From Cercis canadensis (Eukaryota; Streptophyta; Magnoliopsida; Fabales; Fabaceae), in contig QAOA01001356.1 in assembly GCA_003255065.1 (NCBI GenBank), positions 334,989-398,988 of the forward strand: 64,000 bases of DNA, read 5' to 3'. The translations under genes were made by a program, and so were the position numbers. This document shows positions 11,585 through 22,819 of the stretch, piece by piece (positions within the stretch are counted from its first letter, which is position 1; the number at the start of each line of letters is the position of its first letter). The notes under the pieces were generated by a model, which ran no database searches, was not told the DNA's origin, and saw only the letters and a list, made by a program, of their open reading frames with translations.

Positions 11585-12347
11585 ATTGATGTTAGATATA
11601 CTTCATAATCATGCATTTATTATATTATAAAAGGAGACATGATTATGGCATACTAATCTTTTAAACATTAGTTTATATTGATGATACATTTCACAGCATC
11701 TATATTGGGTGTTTTGATTTAAATATTATATTTTTATAATTTTTTTTATATATTTATCATACTTTTAAATTTATTTATTTTAATATTATATATATATTTT
11801 TTAAAAAAATTCGGAACTATGGGCCCCACCAAACATGTCGTGGGTTAGCCGACATGTCCCCATCGAACACGTCTACTTCAAAAATGTATAATGGTCAAAG
11901 TGAGAAAGAGAAAAAGAAAGAAGAGAGAGAGAGAAGGGGGGGGGGGGAGGGTGCCTGCATATTGATGTTAGATATACTTCATAATCATGCATTTATTATA
12001 TTATAAAAGGAGACATGATTATGGCATACTAATCTTTTAAACATTAGTTTATATTGATGATACATTTCATAGCATCTATATTAGGTACTTTGATTTAAAT
12101 ATTACATTTTTATAATTTTTTTTTATATATTTATCATACTTTTAAATTTATTTATTTTAATATTATATATATATATATATATATAAAAAAAAATTAGAGC
12201 CATGGGTTCCACCAGACACGCCGTGGGTTAGGCGGCGTATCCCTACCGAACACTCCCACTTCAAAAATGTATAATGGTCAAAGTGGGAAAGAGAAAAAGA
12301 AAGAAAAGAGAGGAAGGCGCCGCGGGGTGCCTGCATATTGATGTTAC
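11585..12347. repeat. Tandem duplication, 376-377-bp unit, two copies
   Basis: The word ATTGATGTTA starts units at 11585, 11961 and (as a stub) 12338. The two full units match along their length, including the stretch GGAGACATGATTATGGCAT, and diverge mainly in a TA run (12161-12186) and a GA/G-rich tail (11910-11950). Each unit also carries an imperfect palindrome (ACATGTCGTGGGTTAGCCGACATGT type). The sequence is non-coding and its origin is unknown. Confidence 0.75.
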
Positions 12348-14120
12348 TTTACAATTTGTTCTCTTTTTCTTATCATTTAATTCATGACTACGACTCTGCA
12401 TTATTCATGTATGCCTTCTTAGTGTAAGCACCTGTGTTGATGCTGGCAAAACATGAAATAAGTTTTTGTGGGTAATGGGGACCAAAATTGCATTTAGAAC
12501 CTTTCATCAATTGTGGCACTGATACTTAATTTTATTGTCCACAACACATGTTAAAGATAATCATGGCTGTGGAGAAAATGTAATGTACTTTTGAACAACT
12601 GCACCCATCTTTCAATAATTAGAGAATATAACGATATTCGGACTTAGAAGCATGACAGCAGTTCCCACGCTTCACTTTTAGTTTCATTTACAACGTGCAT
12701 AATTGGTTGAAAATAATTACAAGTTTATTGCTGAAAAAACTATTATAGTGGATCAATAATACTTTACATCAGATTACTGCTCCATAAAAATCCATGTTTT
12801 TTCTATCCAATTTCTTGACATTTTGTGGTTTTGAACCCAGACCAAAGGTTGTCATATAAATATGTGTAGGATATGTCTGACTAGCTAGAGTATGTTTATT
12901 GTTATTATATTTACTTATTTTATTTAAACATCTAAAAGAAAAAAAAGTGTAAGGTGCTGGAAGTTTAGTAGGTTCGTTTTAGATTGTAATGCTTGCTTAT
13001 TCAAACTGATATGAATTTATCTTTTCTTTTGATTCTTTCAATTATTATTAGATCTCATATGGTCTGTGGTTGAGTGATATTAAGGTCGTCCTCGAGTTTG
13101 TGAGTTTTATGTTTGAACTTATAATCGTAGCCAAAGTAAAAAAAAAAAAAAAAGATATATATTAGAGGCATCCATAATTATGGTAAATTAAAAATATAGA
13201 TGAGACCATAAATGGTGGTAAACATTATCATCAAAACAGAATGCCTTGTTAAACTAGTGTTAGGATTCGACTTTTAGCTTGTTACAAAAACTTCCAGATG
13301 GTTAAAATTTTCAAAAAAGATGCATGGAAACAAGTGATCATTTTATGACACTGTAGTTTGTAAGGCTTCGCATTTTTTTAATAGAGAAAGGGTGTTTTGG
13401 AATTATTGATGTGACCTAAAAGTTCAAATTACTGTGCAAAATATAGAAGGAGTTTGGACTTAAAAACCTTGTGTGATGAACATCGAATCAAATTCTTGTA
13501 TTAAATTGTGAATGAAGCACGAGCATGCCACTTAATTTATTTTGGAAGATATTGATGGAGATGCTGATATACCACATCTCAATTAGTGAAAGAGATTTGG
13601 AATATGTCGCACTATATTAAAGGATCAATCTAATATCTTGTATTGTTAGGTAAAATCTCGAAAATATAAATGTTTTAAATTATGACAATAACATGCTTTT
13701 TTTGGCTAATACCTTTATTTGGGTTACCGAGCTGCTCAAGTTTTCTTCAAAATCATTTTGAAATAGCTAGATTTGTTCATTTTAACCAACTAGCTAATTG
13801 AAAAACTTTAGACTAAAACCCTATTTGCTCTCTCATTGATGGAGGTGCTCTTAGTTTGGACCTTTTATCAATTTGTTCCATGACTTCCCAATTTTGCTTT
13901 AATGTGGTCCCTCCATTTGTTTGCCACTAATGGAGTTGACAGATTTGCTTAAGTATCACCGTTATGTGTGACATGAGACCTTTTATCTTTCACCGTAGCA
14001 TAAAACAACATTGTTTTAGTGCATTTTGAAGTTGTCACATTTAAAACTAAGTTGTTTCACTCATTTTAATGGGGAGGGCGATGTTATCCTTCTCTAAGAA
14101 TAAAATTGAAAAAATTGTTT
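12348..14120. other. Intergenic sequence with one SINE-like relic
   Basis: The region is AT-rich without a supported gene. At 13060-13155 there is a SINE-like relic (GGTTGAGTGATAT, then TATGTTTGAACTT, then a poly-A tail) like that at 6735. Confidence 0.4.
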
Positions 14121-14121
14121 C

Positions 14122-14281
14122 TTGACACGTTATTTTATATCGTGTTGTTCTTGTATTTTATAAGAAACTATGTGTTTTGACACATACTGAGTAACTCAAA
14201 ATTTTTAAAATCTTCGCAATGACATCAAAATTACTGGGTGAGTTTCACCCAACTAAGATGGGGATAGTGTAGCCCTCACCT
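14122..14281. mobile_element. Half of foldback MITE, family A
   Basis: This matches the right arm of the element at 47462-47803 and 63470-63825. It contains the words TATATCGTG, ATAAGAAACTATGTG, TTTGACACATACTGAGTAA and the CTTCGCAATGACA segment, and ends GTGTAGCCCTCACC. I could not find the matching left arm, so it is a half element. Confidence 0.6.
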
Positions 14282-14638
14282 TTATAATAATCCAAAGAGA
14301 TAATTTCACTTTCTTGTCCACCTTCTTTCCTTCTCATACCATAATATAATAAAATGGAAGAAAATATAACTAGTTCTTGTGAATGTCAAAGTAAAGTCAA
14401 GACAAAGTTCCCTGATGCATCTTTTATAATATGAGCAATTTGAAGAATATTTTGTTTGGGATGTGTGGTGTAAGCAGATATACAAATTTGCTATGGAGTT
14501 TTTTGCATGTATATTCTATATTTTTGTGCAGCTCCTAGTTTCATTCTTTAATGTATTACAAGGAATCTATAGTTTGAATTACTTCACGGGCAGTTCCTGC
14601 TTTAACATATTCTACTTAATGCTTACCGTTTGTCTTAG

Positions 14639-15641
14639 GTTAGCAGGAAGCTTATATGCATATGCAAAATTTCCTGAAGCGGCTCAAACATTTTTATCTT
14701 TTTCCAGTGGTAAGCAGTAACCTCAAAATCTGTCGCCTGTAATTCTTATCTGAAACAAAGTTTTGATGCAAAGTCCTTTTGCATGAAATCACTATTCCTG
14801 GCTCTTTGGCAATCTAATGCCTACTTATGTAAGTTCTGGGGATAAATGGTATCTTACATTGTAAGTTATTATAAACTCTGTTAAAATTCATTTTCTGTCC
14901 AAAAATCATAAAAAATTAATCAAAATATTATTCATATATATTGCCTTGAATTTTACTTATCATCTTGGATTCTTAGTTATTTATTTTTATTAACTTGGTT
15001 GCTTGTCACTAATTTATTGAGTCAGGAGCTCTTGTTGCCTCCTGTAATTGTTCATCCTCAAGATACCAGAGTTGTTCAAGGTATGTAAATTTTTCACAAA
15101 GCTGAGACATCCTTTTTATTTTGTTTTCCATTTTTTGGGGTGTGTTTGTGTGGTTATACAAGCGACTTCAGACTTGTAATATTCTTGACTGTAAAACTTA
15201 AACTGATATAATGTGACACGCTTACAGTTTGTACAGTGGCAGAAAAGCAGAACCTTAAATTTTGTTCTCACTTTCATTGTGAAGTTTTAAGTATGGTTGA
15301 AAGTTAAGTCTTAGACCTGATAAATTAAGTGGATGGTTCTTGTAGTTGGAGAAAAAAAAAAAAAATAACAGTGATCTATGAGTCTAATGGCATCTCTCCT
15401 AAGCATAGGAATCAGAGTGCTTGATGTCAACGGTTCTACTCTCGCAATGTACTTTCCTTCTCTTTTCAAGTGCATTACGCTATTTTTTAACAAAAAAAGA
15501 AAAAAGAAAAAGATTTCTACCCCTTAAGGTAGTGTAAAGTAGTGTGGTTTTGCTCATATGCCATGGATTCAACTAATGCTTTTTCCTTTTTGTTTTAGAT
15601 TGGCAGGATCGTGGGACCATTTAAATGCTGTTGAGTTCTGA
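14639..15641 (+). CDS. 3' end of an unrecognised gene, three spliced exons
   Basis: Three segments join in one frame with canonical sites. Exon 14639-14709 has acceptor TTGTCTTAG and donor GTAAGC. Exon 15026-15080 has acceptor GAGTCAG and donor GTATGT. Exon 15599-15641 has acceptor TTTTAG and ends in TGA. The phases agree at both junctions and no stop appears until the last codon. The 55-residue product contains LAGSLYAYAKFPEAAQTFLS, then a Cys/Ser-rich segment (SCNCSSSRYQSCS) and ends RLAGSWDHLNAVEF. RLAGS occurs just before two of the exon cores. I do not recognise the family, and upstream exons, if present, were not found. A long 3' UTR may follow. It could be a live gene, a truncated duplicate or a captured fragment. 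Confidence 0.5.
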
Positions 15642-16440
15642 ATTCTGGAGCTCAGAATCTTTCAACATCTCAAAGTCAACTATCTTGCGCCTGTTAGGGT
15701 ACCCTGCACGGTTAGGACTGACTACATGCGTTGAATTTTACATTGGCTGAGTTAACCTGTTTTGTGGTCATCTATTTGGAGGTTGGCTCAAATCTTGGTT
15801 ATCCACCATAGAACTAGCTAGTTTTTAACAGAAAAAGTCAGCATCTCAGGTTAGCTGGGTTGCTTTATAGTGTCGTGTGTATGTAATTGCAATTTCCTGA
15901 TTATCTTTCTGTCCTGGTTGTATTGTAAAAGATACCTAATGAAGTTTGTATCTTATCTGTATGGTATATTGATGCAATTGTTATATGTTAATTGACTGCA
16001 AAACCCTGTTCAGTAAATTGTTGATTATGATCAATGTGTGCTTACACTTTGACAGCATCTGAAGACTGTACAAACTCTTTGGCTGAGGCAAGTATCAGTC
16101 ATAATTGTGTAACTGCAATTAAGAAGAGTGGGGAGATAAGGAGGGAGAATGGTGATAAGAGAGGAAAGATGCATACGGATTTCCCCTTTTTCAGTTGTTG
16201 TCTGCAGCACATTTCACATATGCTTGTTTAGGAGGGAAGATAATTGAATTGGAGTAATGAAAAATGCATAAGCTTTATACGCAAATTATGCACAAATTAA
16301 ACAGTTGACATAACTTTAATTTAGTCTTATTTAAATGTTTTTGTCTTTGGTTGAGCCCCTACCATCTTAGAAATGACCTAAATCCTTTGTCACTCGACCA
16401 CATGTAATAGGTTTGGTTTATTTATCTAATGACAAAACTC
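15642..16440. other. Possible 3' UTR of the preceding gene, then intergenic
   Basis: The composition just after 15641 is less AT-rich than typical intergenic DNA here, consistent with a transcribed 3' UTR. No clear poly(A) signal was chosen. I see nothing else; the open frame at 16034-16231 has no support. Confidence 0.3.
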
Positions 16441-16925
16441 TTTTTTTTTTTTTTTTTTTTTTNTTTTTTTTTTTTTTTCTTGAAACCAAAGAAAACTTGA
16501 AGTATATTATATGGGATCTCAGTTAATTTGTGTGGATCCTTTCAACGATCCAAAATCAAGCTTAAGATCATTGGGTTAATATTTAGGCCATCTTTTGGTC
16601 TTTGTTTTAGATAAACTTGGGACCAATTGTTTTTTCTTGGGCTGGAAAAAAGAGACAAATGGCCCTCTACTAGTTGTATGCAAAATGAGTCTTTAGATGA
16701 AGCTGATCAAAACATAATGGGCTTAAAAGTTCATCAAATGTTACCCATGTTTCACAATAATGGCCTAGCTAGACAGGGCCTCTAGCATCCTGCTCTATAG
16801 CATTTTTGCATTCATGAAAGTGGTTCTTCCATTGTCTATGATTTAGCAACAGAATACTACAACCATTATATTGGTGATATTGGAAATTTTTTTGGTATTC
16901 TAAGAGTAATACTCTCGTAAACATA
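16441..16925. repeat. Dispersed repeat block, right copy, preceded by poly-T with N
   Basis: Poly-T with an N at 16463 precedes a diverged copy of 4690-5320 (shared stretch around TTTGTGTGGATCCTTTCAACG). The homology fades at about 16925. Confidence 0.6.
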
Positions 16926-17147
16926 AAAAACATGTCTAGGAAAGTATTACTCTTAGAATCTACAAGAATTTTCTGTAATCTTGAGGCTGTCCGCTAATGC
17001 TGCTGCACAACATCATTCATTCAAACAAAGGACAATGAAACAAATAAAGGCGTACAAGAAAAAAGTTACATTTATTTCTCAAAGTCTACCTGTTCAACTA
17101 TCCAACGCAACACTATTGTTCTTGCTTATATAATATACCGCGATGAC

Positions 17148-17480
17148 TAAGCTACCCCCACCAAGTGGTGGCAGTCAATTGAGGGGTTCAGGTGGGACTT
17201 GGGATTATGCAAATTTTGTGTCATTGTGAATATTTCAAAAAATTGAATCACTAGTGTGAATCAGATTCTAAAAGAGTTGATAAAATTTGAGTTTAATTGT
17301 GCTAAAGAGAATCATTGTTTTACATTATTTTTTTGTTACGTTTTCTTATATCGTGCAATTTATGCATTTGACAATAAACTAATTGTTTTGGCATAGTAAC
17401 TCATTATTTTGAGATTTTTGCAATAACATTAATCACTAACCCTCTCTCCCCAATTAAGAGGTGGGTAGCACTACCCTTAT
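17148..17480. mobile_element. Foldback MITE, family A, diverged copy
   Basis: The left end reads AAGCTACCCCCACCAAG and the right end, inverted, reads AAGGGTAGTGCTACCCACC. Inner words TTTTGTGTCATTGTGAATAT and TTGAATCACTAGTGTG match the family found at 32515, 47462 and 63470. It is about 330 bp and non-coding. Confidence 0.65.
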
Positions 17481-17547
17481 TAGTAGGAAGTAGCTTAACG
17501 ATTACCATAATATATGTACCTGAGCTAATCCTCAATTTTTGGCAAAC

Positions 17548-17658
17548 ATGGCTACTTGTAGTTGTGAATCATCCACGTTCATCACCTTTCTCTGTCTTGC
17601 CCTTCTCGTTTCCTCCTCCAATGGTTACTCTCTATTTAATGAGGATCATAATCATTAA
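17548..17658 (+). CDS. Small ORF with signal-peptide-like sequence, 36 aa
   Basis: The ATG at 17548 opens a 36-codon frame ending in TAA at 17656. The product begins MATCSCESSTFITFLCLALL, a typical hydrophobic secretion signal with small residues (VSSSNG) where cleavage would fall, and then stops after a further dozen residues. It may be the first exon of a lost secreted-protein gene truncated by the repeat that begins near 17645 (homologous to 5985-6060), or a chance frame. No partner exon was recognised. Confidence 0.25.
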   Translation: MATCSCESSTFITFLCLALLVSSSNGYSLFNEDHNH

Positions 17659-17659
17659 C

Positions 17660-18567
17660 AAGGGTTATCTTTCTTCATTTTTTTCTTCTTTTTTCCTTTT
17701 ATATATGCAAGGCTATAGATTATGGAAAAGGAAAATGAACAGCTAAATTGAAAATCTTAGTGAAAGATGGAAAGGGTTTCCTGGAATGACAATCATTGTT
17801 TGACATGGTGCATGGAGAAGAAGAGTGGATGGGATAGAATGTGTAGCTCTTGATCTAATGTACTTGCTATTTTAGCTGTGAAAAGCTTTGCAAACCTAGT
17901 GGAATATGGAATGGAACTTGTTTTCCAATTTCTACCAACCTCATTTAACTCCAAGTGTGCAAAGCACCTTATTACCCCAAATGATAATGGCTTTCTATAA
18001 ATGCCTTACTTTTTGGCTTAGGCTCCAAATTAATTGCTTGAGTTTAAATTCAGCGGAATTGAAAAAGAGGGAAGACAGGTTCAGTTTTTACTAGAGTTGT
18101 TCACACAACTTGCAAGCATCACTAAAAGTCTACAAAGAAACTCTATGCATATTTACAGCAATCAAAAGAACTATACCCATAGTTGAATTTCTTAGCAAAC
18201 TGATTTACAATCACATTTATATGGTATGTTGTGGCCTTCAACACAACATGAAGACTTAAGTAAATATGAAAACATATTCTATATCCCTTTGACTAAAAAC
18301 AGAGTGTTATTGTTTATAGACACCCATTGATACCCAGATACAAGGACACGCAATATAAAAATATGGCCACTACTAAAGAATTAATTCATCAAAATCCTTG
18401 TGTGAGTCTTTACAATAGATCTCATATTATAATTATACAGATTATTCTATATAGCCTTCGCACATGAATGAGAATGGGCTGAATTCTTCTTTAAACGTAT
18501 GCATAGACTTAATGCATTGGTGTATATAAGAGCAGCGTCTTCATATACCTGAGAGTTTGAAGTAGCT
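17660..18567. other. Shuffled repeat DNA left of copia element 1
   Basis: 17645-17720 matches 5985-6060, and 18440-18535 matches the region around 5740-5775 (shared AATGCATTGGTGTAT). The order is swapped relative to the left copy. No gene is seen. Confidence 0.4.
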
Positions 18568-18921
18568 TGCGGAAGCAGATCAAGCAGATCTTTATCAATG
18601 ATGCAGAATGAAGAATTATGCAGAAGTGAAAGGAAGGGAAAGTGCAGAGAAAGTGCGAGAAAGTAGAGAGAAAATTGAGAGAGAATTCATGAGAGAGAGA
18701 AAGGGTTAAAAGTCAATCTGATGTAAATCATAATTCTTTCATGTATTGAATATTCAGCATTTACAGCAATATATAGCATTTTAGATCTAACAGATCACTT
18801 AACCAGTTAACAACTTTCTATAATTAGCTAACTGCTTCTTAACTAATTCTAATTACTCTAATTCAGTTATAACCACTAACTTCCATCATACACAGTCACA
18901 CTTTTACCGTTATCTCTAACA
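18568..18921 (-). repeat. 3' LTR of copia element 1 (left boundary approximate)
   Basis: On the minus strand it starts TGTTAGAGATAACGG directly after the polypurine tract at 18922-18936 (GAGTTTGAGGGGGGA). I place its end at a CA near 18568, but no second LTR is present to confirm this. Confidence 0.55.
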
Positions 18922-19380
18922 TCCCCCCTCAAACTCAGAGGTCTTGGTAGGACTGCGAGTTTGCTGCGATTGGATTGAAAAGCCAAGGTGGATAAGGGCT
19001 TTGTGAGAACATCTGCAAGTTGATTAGTAGAGGGTATGTGACACAGTGTGAGAGACTTGTTAAGGAGTTTTTCACGAATGAAGTGGAAATCAATCTCTAT
19101 GTGCTTGGTGCAAGCATGGAGAACAGGATTAGAGGCCAGAAACGTGGCACTGAGGTTGTCACAGAGAAGCAATGGAGGTCCAGGCAAGTGAAAGTGTAAT
19201 TCTTTGAGAAGAGATTGCAACCACTGAAGTTCCGAAATGGCATCAGCAAGAGCACGATACTCAGCTTTAGTGCTAGACCTTGCAACTACCTTCTGTTTGC
19301 CTGAACACCAAGAGATCAAGCTGGCACCAAGCAAAAAAGCATGGCCACTAGTACTCCTTCTGTCATCAGGACATCTAGCC
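18876..19380 (-). pseudogene. Copia element 1 RNase H
   Basis: The minus-strand frame contains ISWCSGKQKVVARSSTKAEY and the later KHIEIDFHFIRE and ADVLTKPL motifs, all standard for the copia RNase H/C-terminal part of pol. It reads through the polypurine tract into the LTR. A frame break or stop separates it from reverse transcriptase near 19378. Confidence 0.85.
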
Positions 19381-20397
19381 TAATCTAAATCAGAGTAAGC
19401 AATTAAAGGAAGTGCAATAGACTTGGTAAGAGTGATGCCAAAAGTGATTGTGCCTTTAAGATAACGAAGCAAACATTTAGCTGCTTTCAATTGCACATAT
19501 GTTGGAGTGCTCATAAACTGACACAATCTGTTGACTGAATAGGCAATGTCTGGCCTGGTGATGGTGTAGTATTGTAAAGCACCTACAAGACTACGATAGC
19601 CAGTGGGATTTCGAAGTACCACACCAGTGGTCTTAGACAGGATTTGGGAGCTAACCATTGTAGTAGGGGCTGGCTTGGAATCACTGAGGCTAGTTCTATG
19701 AAGGAAGTCTAGAATATACTTGGACTGAGATAGATGCAGGTGATGTGGAAGCCAAGTTGTTTCAATGCCCAAAAAATAATGAAGCTGGCCTAAATCCTTC
19801 AAGGAGAAAGCAACATTAAGAGAAACAACCAAAGATTTGATGAATTGCAGATTAGAGTCAATAATGATTATATCATCTACATAAACCATGCCCGAGGAGC
19901 TTGCTTTAAGCCATATAAAGCTTTCTTCAATTAACACACAAGAGGTTGTTTCATATAGACTTCTTCATGAAGTTCACCATTGAGAAATGCATTACATGTA
20001 ATTGTTGAATGGGTCAGCCCTATGATTAGGCAATGGTGAGTACTACTCGAATTGTGGTAGGATTAACAATAAGATTAAAGGTGTCAAAATAGTCAATGCC
20101 ATATGTCTTTGTGTAACCTTGAGCCACTAATCTGGCCTTGTACCTCTCTATTGAACCATTTGGTTTATACTTTAGCTTGTAAATCCAACGACACCCAACT
20201 ATATTCTTGTTAGCAAGCCATAGCACTAAGTCCCAAGTGTGATTCAGCTGCAAAGCTTTAAATTTAGCAGACATTGCCTCAATCCAGTAAGGAAATTGAA
20301 TAGCTTGTTTGTAAGTAGAGGGTTCTATGAGAGTGAGAGAGTGTTTAGTGGTGTAAGCTTTAGGTTTGTAGATACCATTCTGACTTTTGGTGATCAT
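19380..20397 (-). pseudogene. Copia element 1 reverse transcriptase, deleted and frameshifted
   Basis: The N-terminal part (20026-20397) has WIYKLKYKPNGSIERYKARL and GIDYFDTFNLIV. Around 19925-20000 short pieces equivalent to AFLNGELHEEVYM and LYGLKQAPRAW are visible in shifted frames with stops, and then the text jumps directly to the catalytic YVDD (residues GMVYVDDIIII). The stretch normally lying between QAPRAW and YVDD is missing. The C-terminal part (19380-19937) is otherwise well preserved. Confidence 0.8.
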
Positions 20398-20757
20398 GTG
20401 AGTGGGTTGGATAGGTGGGAAGGAGAGGGACTGTCTGATACTAGGGAGTGACCATGGACTAAATTATTATCTGATTCAGATGACAAAAGAATAGACAAGG
20501 AGGGCAAACCTTAAGTAACACCAGATTGGATAGAGGTACTAGAAGGGGTAATACAAATAGGAATGAAAGTCTCTGTGGGTACATGAGGTGTTGGAGGTGT
20601 AGAAGATAAGGTTGATTGAAAGGGGAAGAAGGTTTTTGCATACCACATGCCTGGATATATAGATTCTTTTAGTATTCATATATAGACACAAAAATCCTTT
20701 ATGTTTCTTATTGTGGCCCAGAAAGCAACATGAAGTAGATATATTTTCAAGTTTATG

Positions 20758-21408
20758 TCAGCGATAAGGCCTGAGATATGGTAAACACATACAACCAAGG
20801 GTCTTGAGTTGAGTCATATCAGGAGGTTTATGATATAGTAGTTCATAGGGAGACTTAAATTGAAGTACTGTTATGGGAAATCTGTTAATCAGCTGAATTG
20901 CAGTTTGGAAAGCAAAACTCCAATACTTGGTGGGCATTCCTATAGTAATAAGAAGGGATAATCCAATTTCCACTACATGCCTATTTTTTCTCTTTACCTT
21001 GCCATTATGTTGTAGGGTGTAAGGATAAGAGAACCTATGTTGCATTCCTAAACTCTTAATCATTTGATCAAAGGCTACAAATTCTCCACCAAAGTCAAAC
21101 CGAACAGTCTTAATTTTACACTCAAATTGTCTTTCAATCATGACTTGAAATCTTTGAAACATCTCTAGAGTATCACTCTTGGATTGTAGTAGATATATCC
21201 AGGAAAATCTAGTATAATCATCAATTAAAAGCAAGAAATAACAAGCTCTATTAACAGAACCACATGAGGGTGAACCCCATAAGTCAGCATGTATCAAATC
21301 AAATGACTTCATTGCTCGAGAGGTTGATTTTACAAAGGGCAATTTGTGACTCTTAGCTAATTGACATGAGCTACAGATTGGAGTTTTATTTGAATGAAAC
21401 TTAGGCAA
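20758..21408 (-). pseudogene. Copia element 1 integrase with a lost catalytic Glu
   Basis: The frame contains the zinc-binding CSSCQLAKSHKLPF, the first catalytic Asp in LIHADLWG and the second in VRFDFGGEF. The third catalytic residue should be Glu in the QQNGvaERK block. Here the block reads QHNGKVKRKNRH, with Lys in that place. A Lys there would abolish integration in the DDE family. Confidence 0.8.
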
Positions 21409-21639
21409 ACTACATTAAGCCATGACCTTATTAACTACATCAATAGAGGGGTGGCCTAGTCTATTATGCCAAAGTTGTAAATCAGAAATTGAGTTATGTG
21501 TTGTGGAGCTAAACATCTGATAAGCTGCAGCAGTGTTAGATGGTTTTATGTTGTGAGAGGTGAAGGAAGTCATGACTTTGTACAAACCTCGATTAGCTTT
21601 CCTTGGAGTATAACCTCTTGTGTTTTCTGATTCTTCACA

Positions 21640-22153
21640 AGAAAATAAGAGGGATAAAACTCCACATAAGTACCATTGTCCTTACACAGTTTTTGCACAC
21701 TAACCAGATTTGCAGTTATTTTTGGAACATGTAAAACCTGATTAAGCAGTAAAGGCCTCTTTGCAGTGTAAATAGAAATAATACGAGTATTTAGTATAGT
21801 GAGCCCCTTACAATTACAATTGTTGTTGAATCATCACCAGCAAATGGATTGTGCAAGGCAAGATTGCCTAAGTCAGCAGTGACATGGTGAGTGGCTCCAG
21901 TATCAAGGAATCATGGAGTTTCTGCCACTGAACTCAAGGTAGCCATTAAGGCTTGAGAATCTTGCAACTAGGAACCATCGCTAGGTGATGGTTTTGGCTA
22001 AAAATTGTTGTCAAATATGTGCCACTAATCAGAAGCATCATGTCCCATCTTATGACAAATCTGACATTGTGGTTTATGGCCAGAACCACCAGCATTACCA
22101 AATTTGTTTTTGACAAATGGATTCCCTTGACCATGAAATGGACGTGGTGTCGT
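21640..22153 (-). pseudogene. Copia element 1 gag C-terminus and protease region, broken
   Basis: Scattered frames carry a CCHC-like knuckle (CQICHKMGHDAS, near 22020-22070) and protease/pre-integrase pieces separated by stops. It ends abruptly at the LTR of copia element 2. Confidence 0.6.
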
Positions 22154-22817
22154 TGTTGAAATAGTTTGTAAATATGCTTATAATTAACCAAGTCCCACAT
22201 TGGTTAAATTAGAGTATGTAAAAGACTTTATAAATGCAAACTAAAGTTATAAAGTAAGTTTAGTTAAATGGGCACAAGCCCATTTGGCAAGCCCAAATAG
22301 CCTAGCAAGACAAAGTCCATTAATGGTCTTTGATTGACACTTGGGCACTTGGGGCATCTTGGGCCTTGATCAATTTGACAAATATTTTAACATTGGTTTT
22401 AATATCTAGACCGGACCGGGTCGGGTCGGTTTGACCCGATTCGGATGGTAGTTAATTAAATTAACAGGTTCAGATGAATAAATTCGAATAGACAATTGTG
22501 TCTGTTTTGAACAGACTATTGTGTCTGTTTTGAACAGACTGTTGTGACTATTCCGAACAGACAATTATGTCTATTCCGAATAGAAAATTATGTCTGTTAA
22601 TTTCTAACCAATTATATTTGTTCATAAGTGTCTTTTCAACTCTATAAAAGGGAACACCCTAATGCATTAGAATTCACTTTTCCATTGAGAGTTTTTGAGG
22701 GCTTTGTTGTATTCTGGGCTAACTTGCTTTTATAGAGAAGCAATATTACACTCAAGACATGTAATTGTTCACGTCTCAAAGCCAACCTAGTTAGTCTCCA
22801 TTATCGTTTTCCTAACA
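22154..22817 (+). repeat. 5' LTR of copia element 2 (664 bp)
   Basis: It begins TG and ends CA. A TATA box (CTATAAAAGG) lies near 22641-22650, and a 23-bp tandem array is at 22486-22600. It differs from the 3' LTR by scattered substitutions, one fewer repeat unit there, and a small deletion there. Confidence 0.9.
22486..22600 (+). repeat. 23-bp tandem array in U3 of the 5' LTR, five units
   Basis: Each unit has the form GAAYAGACNATTGTGTCTRTT. Five units fit exactly between 22486 and 22600. The array sits about 40 bp upstream of the TATA box, in the position of an enhancer. Confidence 0.85.
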
Positions 22818-22819
22818 AT

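Larger units (their letters stand above)
18568..22153 (-). mobile_element. Ty1/copia element 1, 5'-truncated and decayed
   Basis: On the minus strand, from right to left, there are gag zinc knuckle, protease/pre-integrase region, integrase, reverse transcriptase and RNase H, followed by a polypurine tract and one LTR. The order and sequences are Ty1/copia. The 5' LTR, primer site and most of gag are missing because the element stops at 22153, where copia element 2 begins. Frameshifts, stops and an internal deletion in reverse transcriptase make it inactive. Confidence 0.85.
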
